The notes under the pieces: model-generated
What the model saw: only the letters and a program-made list of their open reading frames with translations
Told to the model about the DNA's origin: nothing
Databases searched by the model: none
In this document: in pieces, positions 37,131 to 46,739 of the stretch
Position numbering within the stretch: position 1 is the first letter of the stretch
How the letters are laid out: each line of letters opens with the position of its first letter
Position numbers and translations under genes: made by a program
NCBI GenBank assembly: GCA_023898725.1
Contig: CP060236.1
Location: 562,501-626,500 of the forward strand
Direction: 5' to 3'
Source of the DNA: Alphaproteobacteria bacterium
Lineage (GTDB): Bacteria > Pseudomonadota > Alphaproteobacteria > JAUHZC01
DNA length: 64,000 nucleotides

Positions 37131-37738
37131 TTGATAATAACAAAACCAAGAAATAAACTCGCAACCATTATAGTCGTGATTGCAACAAGGTGTCTATCGA
37201 GAATTGTTCGTACATAGTCACCAAAGTAGTATAGCCCTACGGTGACATAAGTGAATCGCACCCCTCGCGCGATAACTGACGCCACCGTAAACGTGAGTAA
37301 GTCTACCTTTGCAACACCACTGGCGATGGTTACAAGTTTATAGGGAATGGGGGTTATACCTTTGACAGCAATTGCCCAAAAGGCCCACTCATTAAGTTTG
37401 TCTGTGGCATTGGTGAATGATTCTTCGAGTCCATAAAAGGTGATAATTGATTCCCCTACAGAGGTGTAAAGAAGATATCCAATCAGGTATCCCAGGAACC
37501 CACCAAGTACGGAAGTGACTGTGCATACACAAGCATACCACCAAGCACAGTTGGGGCGCTGGAGGGTCATGACTATGAGAAGAGGATCAGGAGGAAAGGG
37601 AAAAAACGAACTTTCAACAAATGATATTACACCCAAGTACCATACCGCATGCGGATGGTTTGCCTTGGACATCATCCAGTGGTATCCCCGATGAAGAAGG
37701 GTATGCTGGGGTGTATTTTTGGTATGGCTTAGTTTCAT
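37118..37738 (-). CDS. YqaA/DedA-type VTT-domain membrane protein
   Basis: A 206-residue membrane protein with the VTT (SNARE-associated) domain: FVESSFFPFPPDPLLIVM near the N-terminus, GGFLGYLIGYLLYTS, and KGITPIPYKLVTIASGVAKVDL, the conserved loop of the family. DedA relatives help maintain membrane potential and lipid or small-molecule flipping. ATG 37738 is chosen; an open frame upstream adds 49 residues with no family match. It overlaps dsbB. Confidence 0.85.
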   Translation of the reverse strand: MKLSHTKNTPQHTLLHRGYHWMMSKANHPHAVWYLGVISFVESSFFPFPPDPLLIVMTLQRPNCAWWYACVCTVTSVLGGFLGYLIGYLLYTSVGESIITFYGLEESFTNATDKLNEWAFWAIAVKGITPIPYKLVTIASGVAKVDLLTFTVASVIARGVRFTYVTVGLYYFGDYVRTILDRHLVAITTIMVASLFLGFVIIKWLF

Positions 37739-37837
37739 GCACACTTTTTTTGTGAATAGTGATTGGTAGCATCTTATTTGTTCCTTACCAAGAAAGAAAA
37801 GAGTGCTCCTTGATAGAGCTGTTGGGGGTTTTTTCTT

Positions 37838-38095
37838 ATGCGTGCGAAGCGTCTCCCCATAACCAATGCAAAAACCGTACACCATTATGTCAGTTTACCC
37901 ATCCTGACGAATGTTGTGTTTCCCACGTTGCCGATAATACTCACTTGCGAACATACGATTTATGCGTGGATTGATAGCATACAAGAATATGCGTGGCATC
38001 CTGGCTATAGGGCTCTTGCGCGGGATATTTTTGTCTGCACACACAACGAAGGATTACGCGCTAATGATCCAGAGAAAATAGCCCTTACGCTGTAA
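37838..38095 (+). CDS. Small hypothetical protein (uncertain)
   Basis: An 85-residue open frame between the divergent YqaA-type gene and tRNA-Leu. A G-rich stretch precedes the ATG. It has a moderately hydrophobic middle (LPILTNVVFPTLPIILTC) and a charged C-terminal helix (RALARDIFVCTHNEGLRAND). Codon use looks acceptable, but there is no recognised family and no strong ribosome site, so it may be chance. Confidence 0.35.
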   Translation: MRAKRLPITNAKTVHHYVSLPILTNVVFPTLPIILTCEHTIYAWIDSIQEYAWHPGYRALARDIFVCTHNEGLRANDPEKIALTL

Positions 38096-38123
38096 GGTGT
38101 GTGTCTGCAGCTTGTCTTTTTTC

Positions 38124-38151
38124 TTGACGAAAAAGAAGATCCGACTAATAT
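38124..38151 (+). promoter_or_regulatory. Promoter for tRNA-Leu
   Basis: TTGACG (38124-38129), a 16-base spacer and TAATAT (38146-38151) lie 13 bases before the mature tRNA 5' end, a normal distance for a tRNA promoter. Confidence 0.65.
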
Positions 38152-38164
38152 GCACTGGATACGT

Positions 38165-38249
38165 GCCCCTGTGGCGGAATCGGTAGACGCGGCAGACTCA
38201 AAATCTGTTATCTTCGGATGTGGGAGTTCGAGTCTCCCCGGGGGCACCA
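38165..38249 (+). tRNA. tRNA-Leu (anticodon CAA)
   Basis: An 85-base class II tRNA with CCA encoded. The acceptor arms GCCCCTG/CGGGGGC pair (with one G-U), the D-arm carries GGTAGACGC, the anticodon stem CAGA/TCTG holds the loop CTCAAAA (anticodon CAA), and a variable arm precedes the T-arm GTTCGAGTC. A run of T follows, which may end transcription. Confidence 0.97.
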
Positions 38250-38303
38250 CGTATCCCAATTTTTCTAAACTTTTTCCCGTTTTTCTTAAGAATCCTATGC
38301 GTT

Positions 38304-38510
38304 CTAGGTATTTTGTTTCCTGCGCTCTGGATGGGTTTCCAACTTTCGCGCTTCTTCAGGAAGCATAACTGGAATTCCATCACGGATGGGGTAGGCAAGA
38401 TTAGCCGACTGACTAATGAGTTCGTTAGTTTCAGGATCATACACAAGAGCTTTGCGCGTCACGGGGCAAACAAGTACCCGGGTTAGTTCTGAGGGGTGAA
38501 GATCAGGCAT
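38304..38510 (-). CDS. Trm112/YcaR-family small protein
   Basis: A 68-residue protein of the Trm112-like (UPF0434) family: LVCPVTRKALVYD, then LAYPIRDGIPVMLPEEAR, the diagnostic block. Only one cysteine remains, so the zinc site seen in some relatives is absent. Eukaryotic Trm112 activates methyltransferases; the bacterial role is not settled. It lies 11 bases downstream of the Lon-domain gene on the same strand, a conserved alphaproteobacterial arrangement. Confidence 0.9.
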   Translation of the reverse strand: MPDLHPSELTRVLVCPVTRKALVYDPETNELISQSANLAYPIRDGIPVMLPEEARKLETHPERRKQNT

Positions 38511-38521
38511 GGAAGTTCCTT

Positions 38522-39229
38522 TTAGTGGCGCGTAATGTGTGTGCCTGGTTGGTTAACCTCGAGCAGTGTGGTGACTAATGAACAGCGCTCATCAGTGCTT
38601 TTTGACTCCAGCAAGGCCTGTTTTTCCCCTGCATTAAAGTTTGATGACTGAACAAGGCTAGTGATAATTTTATTTGATGGCGCGTGAAACAAATCATCCA
38701 GAACTTCATGGTCGTCATTATAAAGCTCTGGGTGCTTTGTTAGTGTTGATAGGAGGTTTCCATGACTTGATGGTGGATCATTCGGATGAAACGTATCTGC
38801 TTCAAATGCATCGTAGCACACATGATACAAATGACGGTTGGGTGTAAGGTAGGGTGTGCTAATTTGAAAACGACAAACGCCTTGGAGAATCACAAGCACT
38901 CCTTCATCAGAATCATGAAAGCCCTGGATTGTTGCTACACACCCTGTCTGAAAAATGGGTATCCGTACTTGCCCACGTACTGTGGCGTGTATGCGCAACC
39001 CCTGCCTTGTGACTGAAGAACGTTCTTGTACGATGCCTATAAGCTTGCTGCGTGTGCGCAGTGCCCGATTAAAGACTCGCATATCCCGATCAGTATAAAG
39101 CATCAAAGACACAGTCCCATAAGGAAGAATAAGCGTATTAACAACACCGAGTATCGGCAATGTTTTGGCAAGAGAGACTGTCTCCGCCATAAGTATACGG
39201 TTGGAAGGGGCATATGTGTAGTGTTTCAT
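38522..39229 (-). CDS. Lon N-terminal (substrate-binding) domain protein
   Basis: A 235-residue protein matching the LON substrate-binding domain without protease or ATPase parts: LPILGVVNTLILPYGTVSLMLY, then GIVQERSS, GCVATIQGF and LQGVCRFQI. The start at 39229 (MKHYTY) is one of several; ATG 39190 is also possible. Such stand-alone domains are common in alphaproteobacteria ahead of a Trm112-like gene. They may bind unfolded protein, but their role is not established. Confidence 0.8.
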   Translation of the reverse strand: MKHYTYAPSNRILMAETVSLAKTLPILGVVNTLILPYGTVSLMLYTDRDMRVFNRALRTRSKLIGIVQERSSVTRQGLRIHATVRGQVRIPIFQTGCVATIQGFHDSDEGVLVILQGVCRFQISTPYLTPNRHLYHVCYDAFEADTFHPNDPPSSHGNLLSTLTKHPELYNDDHEVLDDLFHAPSNKIITSLVQSSNFNAGEKQALLESKSTDERCSLVTTLLEVNQPGTHITRH

Positions 39230-39399
39230 GAGTATTGATATACACTTTCCTCCCAAGAATACAAGTGCGTAAGCGAAAGAAAACAGAACGGGAGGTATGC
39301 GTGTGACTCTGTCATTTGCTTTCACACAACTTGTACAAGGATACAATTATCGTTTGAATGAAAATTTCCATTTGGGCCACGAAAGTACCAGAAACGCTT

Positions 39400-39423
39400 C
39401 CCCTTTCTAAAAAATGAAAGGGG
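39400..39423. terminator. Hairpin after the TpsB-like gene
   Basis: CCCCTTTC/GAAAGGGG with an 8-base A-rich loop lies 10 bases past the stop of the gene at 39433 on the minus strand. The tail lacks a strong T run, so it may be a weak terminator or only a stability hairpin. Confidence 0.5.
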
Positions 39424-39432
39424 CGTAACTAC

Positions 39433-41154
39433 CTAAAAGGACCACTTACCCTTTAAGGCAACAAACAGCTTTTTCTTATGTGTATCGTTTAATGTTTTGC
39501 GTTTGAGGGGAATAGCATACTCCATGTCCAAAGTAATGTCTTTCAAGATTGGATAGGTTATACCAAAACCTGTTGCACTGATGCCCTCCTTGTGATGGAT
39601 TTTCCCGGATTTATCCTTAATGTTTCCGTATGCGTAGTAAGCGTAGAGCATGTCACGATACACACCTCGAATACATGTTTTATAACCACTTTGGCCATTT
39701 ATTGGTGAGTTTTTATAAGCATTTTCGGTGTTGTTTGATCCAAAAGAGTAGTTTTGTGCTGGGCCTGGGCGACCATTGGCAAATTGCATTTCAAAGGCGG
39801 GGATAACTTTAAATTCTTTTGTAAGCTCATGGATGCGTGAAATATCAATATTCACCGCCCGCGCACTTAAATTATTGTCTGAAGAAAGACTTGTTTTGTC
39901 CTGCCCCATATGCAAGCCTTGTGTGTAGGTAAGGTTAATAATATTTGTACCACTCCATTCATCACGACGCACATAGCGTGTAAGTACTTGAAGTTCCGTG
40001 CGATAGGTGTTGTTCTTTACTTGGTTGTTGTGATAGGAGTTTTTATTTTCAAAAAATGAAATTTTTGGCATTATAAAAAGACGCTCTTTGACGGTCGTAA
40101 TAAGCGGCTTGATAAGGTAGGTGGAAATATTGCGGCTGTCGATGTTGTGATTGCTGAGCTCCGCATCACCGCCGGGATTGATCTCTGAGATATTGAGTGC
40201 AACCCCCGCGCGCGTATCGGTTACCCCCCAAAAACGATTATAATCAAAACCGCCGTAGGAAAATTGCTGGGCTTTCCGCGCAATTCCCCCAAACAATGTG
40301 AGATTATCGTGTGCCACGAATGTATTGCTATGGGTGTAAGAAAGACGGGTGTTCCATGGCCCCATTCTTTTGTTCAAATTGTTGCTTACATCCGCGTGAA
40401 CAACATTTACCTTATTTTTGACGAGCTTGACGAGAACGCCAAGATTCGTTTCATTTGTGAGGGGCACGAAGTTTATGTGACATTTGTTGTAAGCGGGTAA
40501 TTCACGCAAACGAATCATGACTTCTTCAAAATCGCCGCGCGTGAGGGGATTTTGTGAAAATATGTTCTCCAGAATTTCCTGGGCTTCACGAGTAAACATT
40601 TCTTGCTCGCCGGTAATAAAAATTTTTTCAACATGAAGATGCTTTATATCAACCGAAAATCCCTGCGGTGTCGCTGTTGTGGCAACAACTGCCTTATCTA
40701 AGTCGATGGATTGTAGGTACTGAACAACCAAGCGTCGGAGTGTTTCTTCATCGATCTTTTGTGAAGAATCGTGGTTATCAGCAACATACTTCTCCAGAGA
40801 AGCTAATCGATTGCCAGGTAGATTGGCAACAGCAACTGAAATTTCTTGATTGTGTGAAAGCACTGGGAAGCTGGTTGTTGGCTGTGCATATGTGGGGTAA
40901 GGATTCACAAGTTCTTTAAAGCTTTCATGGCTCAGTTTTTCTATTCTTCTTGCTCCTGTTTCCTGGATAATTTTTTGCTTGATTGTCGCAACCAGAGACT
41001 TGGGAAGGTTTCTTTCTCGTTCCTCTGTTTTTTTATCGCTAGTTCCTTTGTAATCCTTGAGAATTTGCTCTTTGGTACTTTGTGGAAGGGTAAGAGCGTT
41101 GACTGGCTCATGCAGCAGTGTAAAAACAAGAACATAAAAAAATATTTTTCGCAT
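39433..41154 (-). CDS. Two-partner-secretion outer-membrane transporter (TpsB, ShlB/FhaC type)
   Basis: A 573-residue protein with a signal peptide (FFYVLVFTLLHEPVNA). A helical/POTRA region follows (VEKIFITGEQEMFTREAQEILENI and PLTRGDFEEVMIRLRELPAYNKC), then a barrel with GPWNTRLSYTHSNTF, YGGFDYNRFWG and ARYVRRDEW-like strands, ending in phenylalanine (GKWSF). This is the FhaC/ShlB plan, which secretes a large TpsA exoprotein. No TpsA gene is adjacent, so the cargo is encoded elsewhere or lost. The N-terminal ~110 residues are Lys/Glu-rich and unusual. Confidence 0.8.
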   Translation of the reverse strand: MRKIFFYVLVFTLLHEPVNALTLPQSTKEQILKDYKGTSDKKTEERERNLPKSLVATIKQKIIQETGARRIEKLSHESFKELVNPYPTYAQPTTSFPVLSHNQEISVAVANLPGNRLASLEKYVADNHDSSQKIDEETLRRLVVQYLQSIDLDKAVVATTATPQGFSVDIKHLHVEKIFITGEQEMFTREAQEILENIFSQNPLTRGDFEEVMIRLRELPAYNKCHINFVPLTNETNLGVLVKLVKNKVNVVHADVSNNLNKRMGPWNTRLSYTHSNTFVAHDNLTLFGGIARKAQQFSYGGFDYNRFWGVTDTRAGVALNISEINPGGDAELSNHNIDSRNISTYLIKPLITTVKERLFIMPKISFFENKNSYHNNQVKNNTYRTELQVLTRYVRRDEWSGTNIINLTYTQGLHMGQDKTSLSSDNNLSARAVNIDISRIHELTKEFKVIPAFEMQFANGRPGPAQNYSFGSNNTENAYKNSPINGQSGYKTCIRGVYRDMLYAYYAYGNIKDKSGKIHHKEGISATGFGITYPILKDITLDMEYAIPLKRKTLNDTHKKKLFVALKGKWSF

Positions 41155-41260
41155 ATTTTGATTTCTAAGTTTTTAATTTTATTAGTAATTGTTTCAAGTA
41201 CTTATAAAAATAAAGTTAATTTTTTTGTTTATGATCAAAAAATCACGATCAAATTTTCAC

Positions 41261-41662
41261 CTATTTTTTTATCACGAGATGTTTCTCCAAGCTTGCTAAG
41301 GCATCCTCAAGAGTTTTAGCGCGCGGGGCAGTTTTTGTGGCTTTCGGGACGGCAGAGGCACTAACGGGAGCCATAAACGTTTTGATGACCTTGATGCGCA
41401 CGATTTGATCAGCACCGGCAAGAGCTGTGATGCGCTCAAGAATTTGCGGTTCGTGATACTGAATATGGAGAGCGGTGTTGCTATCAGCATGCACGATAAG
41501 AGTGCCCCCAGGCGTTTTAGTGATGGTGTGTGGTGTCACTTTTCCCGCAAATGGACCTAAGATATGATCCCAATTTTGCCATATCAGGACTTGCTTAGAG
41601 TCACTTCCTTTAAGGGATGATCGTGCAATTTTGGGCACAAGTTGTGCGAGAGATTTGCTCAC
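41261..41662 (-). CDS. DUF721/DciA-like protein
   Basis: A 133-residue protein of the DUF721 family: LAQLVPKIARSSL, WQNWDHILGPFAGKVTPHTI, GGTLIVHADSNTALHIQYHEPQILERI and a conserved IVRIKVIK strand. DciA proteins load the replicative helicase DnaB in bacteria without DnaC. The C-terminus is Ala/Lys-rich. It is divergent from mutY, as in many alphaproteobacteria. Whether this copy is a true DciA is inference. Confidence 0.82.
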   Translation of the reverse strand: MSKSLAQLVPKIARSSLKGSDSKQVLIWQNWDHILGPFAGKVTPHTITKTPGGTLIVHADSNTALHIQYHEPQILERITALAGADQIVRIKVIKTFMAPVSASAVPKATKTAPRAKTLEDALASLEKHLVIKK

Positions 41663-41726
41663 GGGACTTACTTATTAATATCTGTTATGTACATTGTAAC
41701 ATTTACCTTACTCGAAATGACCTGTC

Positions 41727-42809
41727 ATGATAAACAACATATTTTCCCACACGTTATTGCGGTGGTATGACGCCTATAAGCGAACAATGCCCTGGCGCTA
41801 TGGTTCTCCTGATCCTTATCACGTTTGGCTAAGCGAAATTATGTTGCAGCAAACAACGGTGTCGACTGTGCGATCGTACTTTGAGCGATTCATTGATAAG
41901 TGGCCGACAGTGCAAGAGTTAGCACAGGCGACTCAGGACGATGTGCTGCATATGTGGCAGGGCTTGGGATATTATGCGCGTGCGCGAAACTTACATGCAT
42001 GTGCCCGCATTATTGTGTCTCAATACGGGGGCGTTTTCCCCTGTACATCTCATGAGCTAACGAAGCTCCCTGGAATCGGATCCTATGCTTCCGCAGCGAT
42101 TGCAGCCATTGCCTTTGGTGAGCCTGTGGCGGTTGTTGATGGAAATATTGTCCGGGTGATGGCCCGAGTGGCCAGTATTCCTGGGGTTTTTCCTAAAAAT
42201 CGTGCAGCTATTGTTACTGCTTACGAAAAGCGCTTTGATCTCAGGCGTCCAGGAGATTTTGCTCAAGCACTGATGGATATGTCCCAAATGATTTGTACCC
42301 CCCGCAACCCTGATTGTGACCGATGCCCTGTAAGTGATCAGTGCGCATCATTTGTATCAGAAACAGTGACGTTATATCCGCAACGCGCGTTAAAAAAAAA
42401 TGTGCCACGACGCATCTGCACAGCTCTTATTGTGACGGATGAACAAGGGCGAATATTTTTACAAAAACGCCCAGCAAGGGGTCTTCTTGGGGGGCTGTAT
42501 GAGGTCCCCACGATTCCCCGCTGGGATCAAGCAGAAAAAAACACAAAAGATCTCCATAATTCTTGGGTTTCCTCACAAGAAGAGGTCCGTTCTCTTGTGT
42601 CCCCTCTTACATATGGCACTGGCTTTGGCTCTGTAGAGCACACCTTTAGTCATTTGCGTCTTACTTTGCATGTGGTGAGTGTCCCTAAATCTCTTTCGCC
42701 GCTCACTGTAAGTGAGGGTGTATGGGTGTTTGCAGAGGACATTAAAAATTATGCTCTTTCACGGTTAATGCAAAAGGTCTTAGCCAAAAAGAATACACCA
42801 ATACCGTAG
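41727..42809 (+). CDS. mutY: A/G-specific adenine glycosylase MutY
   Basis: A 360-residue base-excision enzyme that removes adenine mispaired with 8-oxoguanine. The catalytic Glu37 lies in WLSEIMLQQTTV, the helix-hairpin-helix in LPGIGSYASAAIAAIAFG and the catalytic Asp in AVVDGNIVRV. The iron-sulfur ligands follow C-x6-C-x2-C-x5-C (CTPRNPDCDRCPVSDQC), and the C-terminal ~130 residues form the Nudix-like 8-oxoG recognition domain. All key residues are present. Confidence 0.97.
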   Translation: MINNIFSHTLLRWYDAYKRTMPWRYGSPDPYHVWLSEIMLQQTTVSTVRSYFERFIDKWPTVQELAQATQDDVLHMWQGLGYYARARNLHACARIIVSQYGGVFPCTSHELTKLPGIGSYASAAIAAIAFGEPVAVVDGNIVRVMARVASIPGVFPKNRAAIVTAYEKRFDLRRPGDFAQALMDMSQMICTPRNPDCDRCPVSDQCASFVSETVTLYPQRALKKNVPRRICTALIVTDEQGRIFLQKRPARGLLGGLYEVPTIPRWDQAEKNTKDLHNSWVSSQEEVRSLVSPLTYGTGFGSVEHTFSHLRLTLHVVSVPKSLSPLTVSEGVWVFAEDIKNYALSRLMQKVLAKKNTPIP

Positions 42810-43014
42810 GCTTCATTCGTTGCCGGAAATAATAGCGCCAGAGCTTTTGGCATTGGGATGGCCGCCATCGATGCCCTTTATTTTGCAGAAGAGCGAATAG
42901 AGGTGCCCTATTAATAGAGCTTGTTCCCTAATGAGGATGGGTATATGCAAACTAATGCTTGTGTTTGAACGGGGTTTTTACTATAAAACAAAAGCGTTTT
43001 GAGCGAGGTTTTTG

Positions 43015-44340
43015 ATGAATATTGCGGTCGTTGGCACAGGGTATGTGGGACTGGTTTCAGGTGCCTGTTTTGCTGAATTTGGATTTCACGTTACGTGTCT
43101 TGATAAAAATACAGAAAAAATTGCTGACTTGAATAAGGGAATTATTCCTATTTACGAGCCAGGTCTTGACACTATGGTCACAGAAAATATGCGATGTGGG
43201 AGACTTTCCTTTGTAACAGATGTGAAGACAGCTGTGCGTTCGGCTCAGGTGGTGCTGATTGCTGTGGGCACGCCCACGCGTCGCGGCGATGGTCACGCAG
43301 ACTTAAGCTATCTCTTTCAGGCCATTGAAGAAATTGTCCCTTTAGTGGGTCCTAAGACCCTGCTTGTGACCAAATCCACGGTACCGGTGGGAACAGGACA
43401 GAACATTCGAAGGTTTATTGATGCGCGTTTCCCCAACGCAGATGTTGAGATTGCTTCAAATCCAGAGTTTCTGCGTGAAGGTGCTGCAATTACTGATTTT
43501 ATGCACCCTGATCGCGTTGTTGTGGGCGTTGAGTCAACCCATGGAGAAACGCTGTTGCGCCAGTTGTATCGACCGTTGTTTTTGAATGAGACACCCATCG
43601 TGGTGACAACACTTGAGTCATCAGAAATGATTAAGTATGCTGCTAATGCATTTCTAGCCACGAAAATTAGCTTTATTAATCAGATTGCAAACCTTTGTGA
43701 ACACACAGACGCTGATGTGCAGGTTGTCTCACACGGGATTGGTCTTGATAAGCGTATTGGCCGGTATTTTTTGCATGCGGGCCCTGGTTATGGGGGGTCG
43801 TGTTTTCCTAAAGATACTCTTGCTTTGCTACAGACAGCCAAAGACAGAGGGGTGGAAATGTCCATTGTAGAGACCGTTGCGCGCGCTAACACTGAACGAA
43901 AAACCATGATGGCTCAGCGCGTGATAGATGCTTGTGGCGAGGGTGCAAAGGGTAAAAAAATTGGCGTTCTTGGGGTGACGTTTAAACCAAACACCGATGA
44001 TATGCGGGATAGCCCGAGCTTGGTTATTATTCCGGCTCTTCTCAATCAAGGAGCAGAGGTAGCTGTTTCTGATCCAAAAGGACGTAAAGAAGGCCAGGCA
44101 CTTTTGCCTGGTGTTACTTGGTGTTCCAACCCCTATGATGTGGCTGTAGACGCAGATGTCGTTGTCATTCTTACGGAGTGGAATGAGTTTCGTGCCCTCG
44201 ATATGAAGCGCTTTGTTGGCTTGATGCGTTCTCCCACCATTGTTGACTTGCGTAATGTTTATTCGCTGGCAGAAATGGAAGCAGCAGGTGCACACTATAT
44301 TTCCATTGGGCGTAAAGCCTTCAGAAAGACCCCTGCATGA
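43015..44340 (+). CDS. ugd: UDP-glucose 6-dehydrogenase
   Basis: A 441-residue NAD-dependent enzyme that makes UDP-glucuronate. The NAD loop GTGYVGLVSG is at 7-16, STVPVGTG near 121, the catalytic Cys263 in GPGYGGSCFPKD, and the C-terminal domain begins near LGVTFKPNTDDMRDSPS. ATG 43015 is chosen over TTG 43012. It overlaps the phosphomannomutase gene by 4 bases (ATGA), so the two supply nucleotide-sugar precursors together for surface polysaccharide or lipid A decoration. Confidence 0.96.
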   Translation: MNIAVVGTGYVGLVSGACFAEFGFHVTCLDKNTEKIADLNKGIIPIYEPGLDTMVTENMRCGRLSFVTDVKTAVRSAQVVLIAVGTPTRRGDGHADLSYLFQAIEEIVPLVGPKTLLVTKSTVPVGTGQNIRRFIDARFPNADVEIASNPEFLREGAAITDFMHPDRVVVGVESTHGETLLRQLYRPLFLNETPIVVTTLESSEMIKYAANAFLATKISFINQIANLCEHTDADVQVVSHGIGLDKRIGRYFLHAGPGYGGSCFPKDTLALLQTAKDRGVEMSIVETVARANTERKTMMAQRVIDACGEGAKGKKIGVLGVTFKPNTDDMRDSPSLVIIPALLNQGAEVAVSDPKGRKEGQALLPGVTWCSNPYDVAVDADVVVILTEWNEFRALDMKRFVGLMRSPTIVDLRNVYSLAEMEAAGAHYISIGRKAFRKTPA

Positions 44341-45725
44341 GTCATGCTTTTGATACACGCATTTTAAAGCCCTATGATATTCGTGGGATATACGGTGAGA
44401 ATTTAGGTGAAGCGGATGCTTATGCTGTGGGGCAGTGTTTTGGAACAATCCTGCGTGATAGGGGAGAGGCCCGCGTCTGTGTGGGGCGTGATGGAAGAGA
44501 AAGTTCCCCAACCCTTGAGAAGAATCTGATTCAAGGCCTAGTGGCCTGCGGGCTTGATGTGCTTAATGTAGGTTTGGTTCCCACTCCGGCTGTATATTTT
44601 TCGGAACAGCATTTCGCAGCAGGGGGAGCAATTATGATTACTGCCTCCCATAATCCTGCTGATCACAATGGTTTTAAGATGACCTTGGGCCAACGCTCAT
44701 TCTATGGTGACGATATTCAACGATTTGCACAATTAGCAAAAACAGGAATGTTTGCGGTTGGTGCGGGAACGGTCACGACTATGCCCATCTTTGACCCCTA
44801 TGTGCAGCAATTGTATGAGAAATATACAAGCCGTTACGCTGATGTACGCCCCCTAACGGTCGTTTGGGATTGTGGTAATGGTGCTGCTGGTGACGTTGTG
44901 CAGGCCCTGGTTGCCAAGCTTCCTGGAACCCACACGGTGCTGAATGCGGTGATTGATGGCACGTTCCCAGCACATCACCCAGATCCTGTACGACCGGAAA
45001 ACATGGTGCAGCTTCAAGAGGAGGTGCTTGCACGGGCGGCAGATTTGGGCGTAGCCTTTGATGGCGACGGTGATCGCATCGGTATTGTTGATGATAAGGG
45101 GCGCATGTTTTATGGGGATCAGTTGCTCCAGCTTCTCGCTCAAGAAGTGCTCAAAAATAACCCTGGAGCTCTTATTGTGGCGGATGTAAAAGCCAGTCAA
45201 ATGTGTTTTGATTCCATTGAGGCAGCTGGGGGAAAGGCACGTATGTGTCGTACGGGTCATGCTTTTGTCAAACAAATGATCAAGGAAAGTGGGGCACTGC
45301 TCGCAGGTGAAATGAGTGGTCACATGTTTTTTGCGGATGATTATTATGGATTTGATGACGCTCTCTACGCGGCATTGCGCTGCATGGGGTGTGTCGCCAA
45401 TCTTTCAACACCCCTTTCGCACTGGTATGATGGCCTTCCAAAAATATACAATACTCCGGAGCTTTCCGTTGCTTGTTCTTACGAACGGAAGTACGAAATT
45501 GTACGCAGGGTTGCTCAGTACATGAAACAGGGAACAGCCCGGATTATTGATATTGATGGTGTGCGCGCTGTATATCCCGATGGATGGTGGTTGTTGCGCG
45601 CTTCGAATACATCCGACAAAATTGTGGCTCGAATTGAGGCGAAAGATGATATGACGCTGCAGTCTTTGCGCAAAGAAGTGAATCAATATATAAACGATCA
45701 AGGCATTCACGAGGCGCTCACATAG
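44337..45725 (+). CDS. Phosphomannomutase/phosphoglucomutase
   Basis: A 462-residue alpha-D-phosphohexomutase. The phosphoserine Ser104 lies in TASHNPADHNGFK, the metal loop is DGDGDR (242-247), and the sugar loop GEMSGHMFFAD and a C-terminal phosphate-binding domain follow. It interconverts mannose-6-P/mannose-1-P and/or glucose-6-P/glucose-1-P; the close AlgC/ManB-type resemblance supports dual use. Coupled to ugd upstream. Confidence 0.95.
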   Translation: MSHAFDTRILKPYDIRGIYGENLGEADAYAVGQCFGTILRDRGEARVCVGRDGRESSPTLEKNLIQGLVACGLDVLNVGLVPTPAVYFSEQHFAAGGAIMITASHNPADHNGFKMTLGQRSFYGDDIQRFAQLAKTGMFAVGAGTVTTMPIFDPYVQQLYEKYTSRYADVRPLTVVWDCGNGAAGDVVQALVAKLPGTHTVLNAVIDGTFPAHHPDPVRPENMVQLQEEVLARAADLGVAFDGDGDRIGIVDDKGRMFYGDQLLQLLAQEVLKNNPGALIVADVKASQMCFDSIEAAGGKARMCRTGHAFVKQMIKESGALLAGEMSGHMFFADDYYGFDDALYAALRCMGCVANLSTPLSHWYDGLPKIYNTPELSVACSYERKYEIVRRVAQYMKQGTARIIDIDGVRAVYPDGWWLLRASNTSDKIVARIEAKDDMTLQSLRKEVNQYINDQGIHEALT

Positions 45726-46739
45726 TATCTCTGGGAGTGGGGTGCGGAGGATTTCTGATCCGTAATGATGGGAATTTCTGCCATGATCCTGTGGTTGATT
45801 ATCGGGCGCTAGTTCATGATAGGCGGGCTGAGGTGCTGCTGGATGTCCCCTTTTTGATCACCAGGCTACCCCTTCTTTTTATATTGTCTCTTAAACATGA
45901 AGAACAAGAAATTTGGCCCAGGCATGTTCTAACCATTGGTCATGATTGCTGACAATTTTTAGAATAACTTCTTTTTCCGAAGTAGGATCAATAGCGTAAT
46001 TTAATATTTCGAAAAGGTTTTCACATTTTTTAGGATAATACTTTGAAGATAGAGCGTACGGATTTTTCTAATCAAACAACCAGCATGGCCTGAGTAGGTT
46101 TAAGAATGATCACTAAATCAATATCTGACTTTTTCGTATAGATACCATGAAGCATGCACTATCGGATGTAGGAAGAAAATAATGATAGTCTAAAGAATTT
46201 GGAAATATTGATTAATAACGATACTGAAAGAGTCAATGCCCTCTACAGACTGGTGGAAGGTTTTGTAAGGAAGGCCCATATAAAATATTTAAGTTAAACA
46301 AGTAATCATATTTTTGAGTATATGTTTTGTAAGGCTCCTAAAAACATCGATATGTTTGGTATTGTCTCTCATTCTTTGATCTTCTAGAGAAACTGGATTG
46401 CTTTTTACAAGGTATTTTATGGCGGACATTTAAATATGAGTGGCTTATGATTCATGGCTTTGAAGTGGTATCCACGCTAAGGCAACAGATCATTCAATTC
46501 TTACAGAGGATAGACCGCATCAAATTTTGGATTACCCAACCCCGTCTAGGTTTTAAAAGAGTATAAAAAGGGAAGGGGTGTGGAAAACGTATCGGGTTAC
46601 ACGCAATTTTCCAATTCCAACAACAATCATCATCTATAGTGTATTTCATGATTGACCAGTGAATATGGCTCTTTTACTTCACTTATTTTATTATCCAAAA
46701 TACGGGGGGCAGTTCCTAGGGAACATAAAATTTCTTAGA
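45726..46739. other. Gene-poor, decayed kilobase
   Basis: No intact gene is seen. Short frames are broken on both strands. A decayed minus-strand frame with a nucleotidyltransferase-like motif lies at 45891-46148. The rest is AT-rich and unrecognised. Confidence 0.4.
45891..46148 (-). pseudogene. Decayed nucleotidyltransferase-like reading frame
   Basis: The minus strand reads SIRKKSDIDLVIILKPTQ near 46140-46090, resembling the G-S...SDIDLV active-site motif of MNT-type nucleotidyltransferases. After a stop and frame change it continues coding-like (KKCENLFEILNYAIDP... HDQWLEHAWAKFLVLHV) to a stop at 45891. Both the truncation and the motif match are weak. MNT proteins often pair with HEPN partners; none is seen here. 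Confidence 0.35.

Noticed and set aside
38005..38446. Frames on both strands over tRNA-Leu
   Set aside because: The tRNA and its promoter account for the sequence; the frames have no family or ribosome site.
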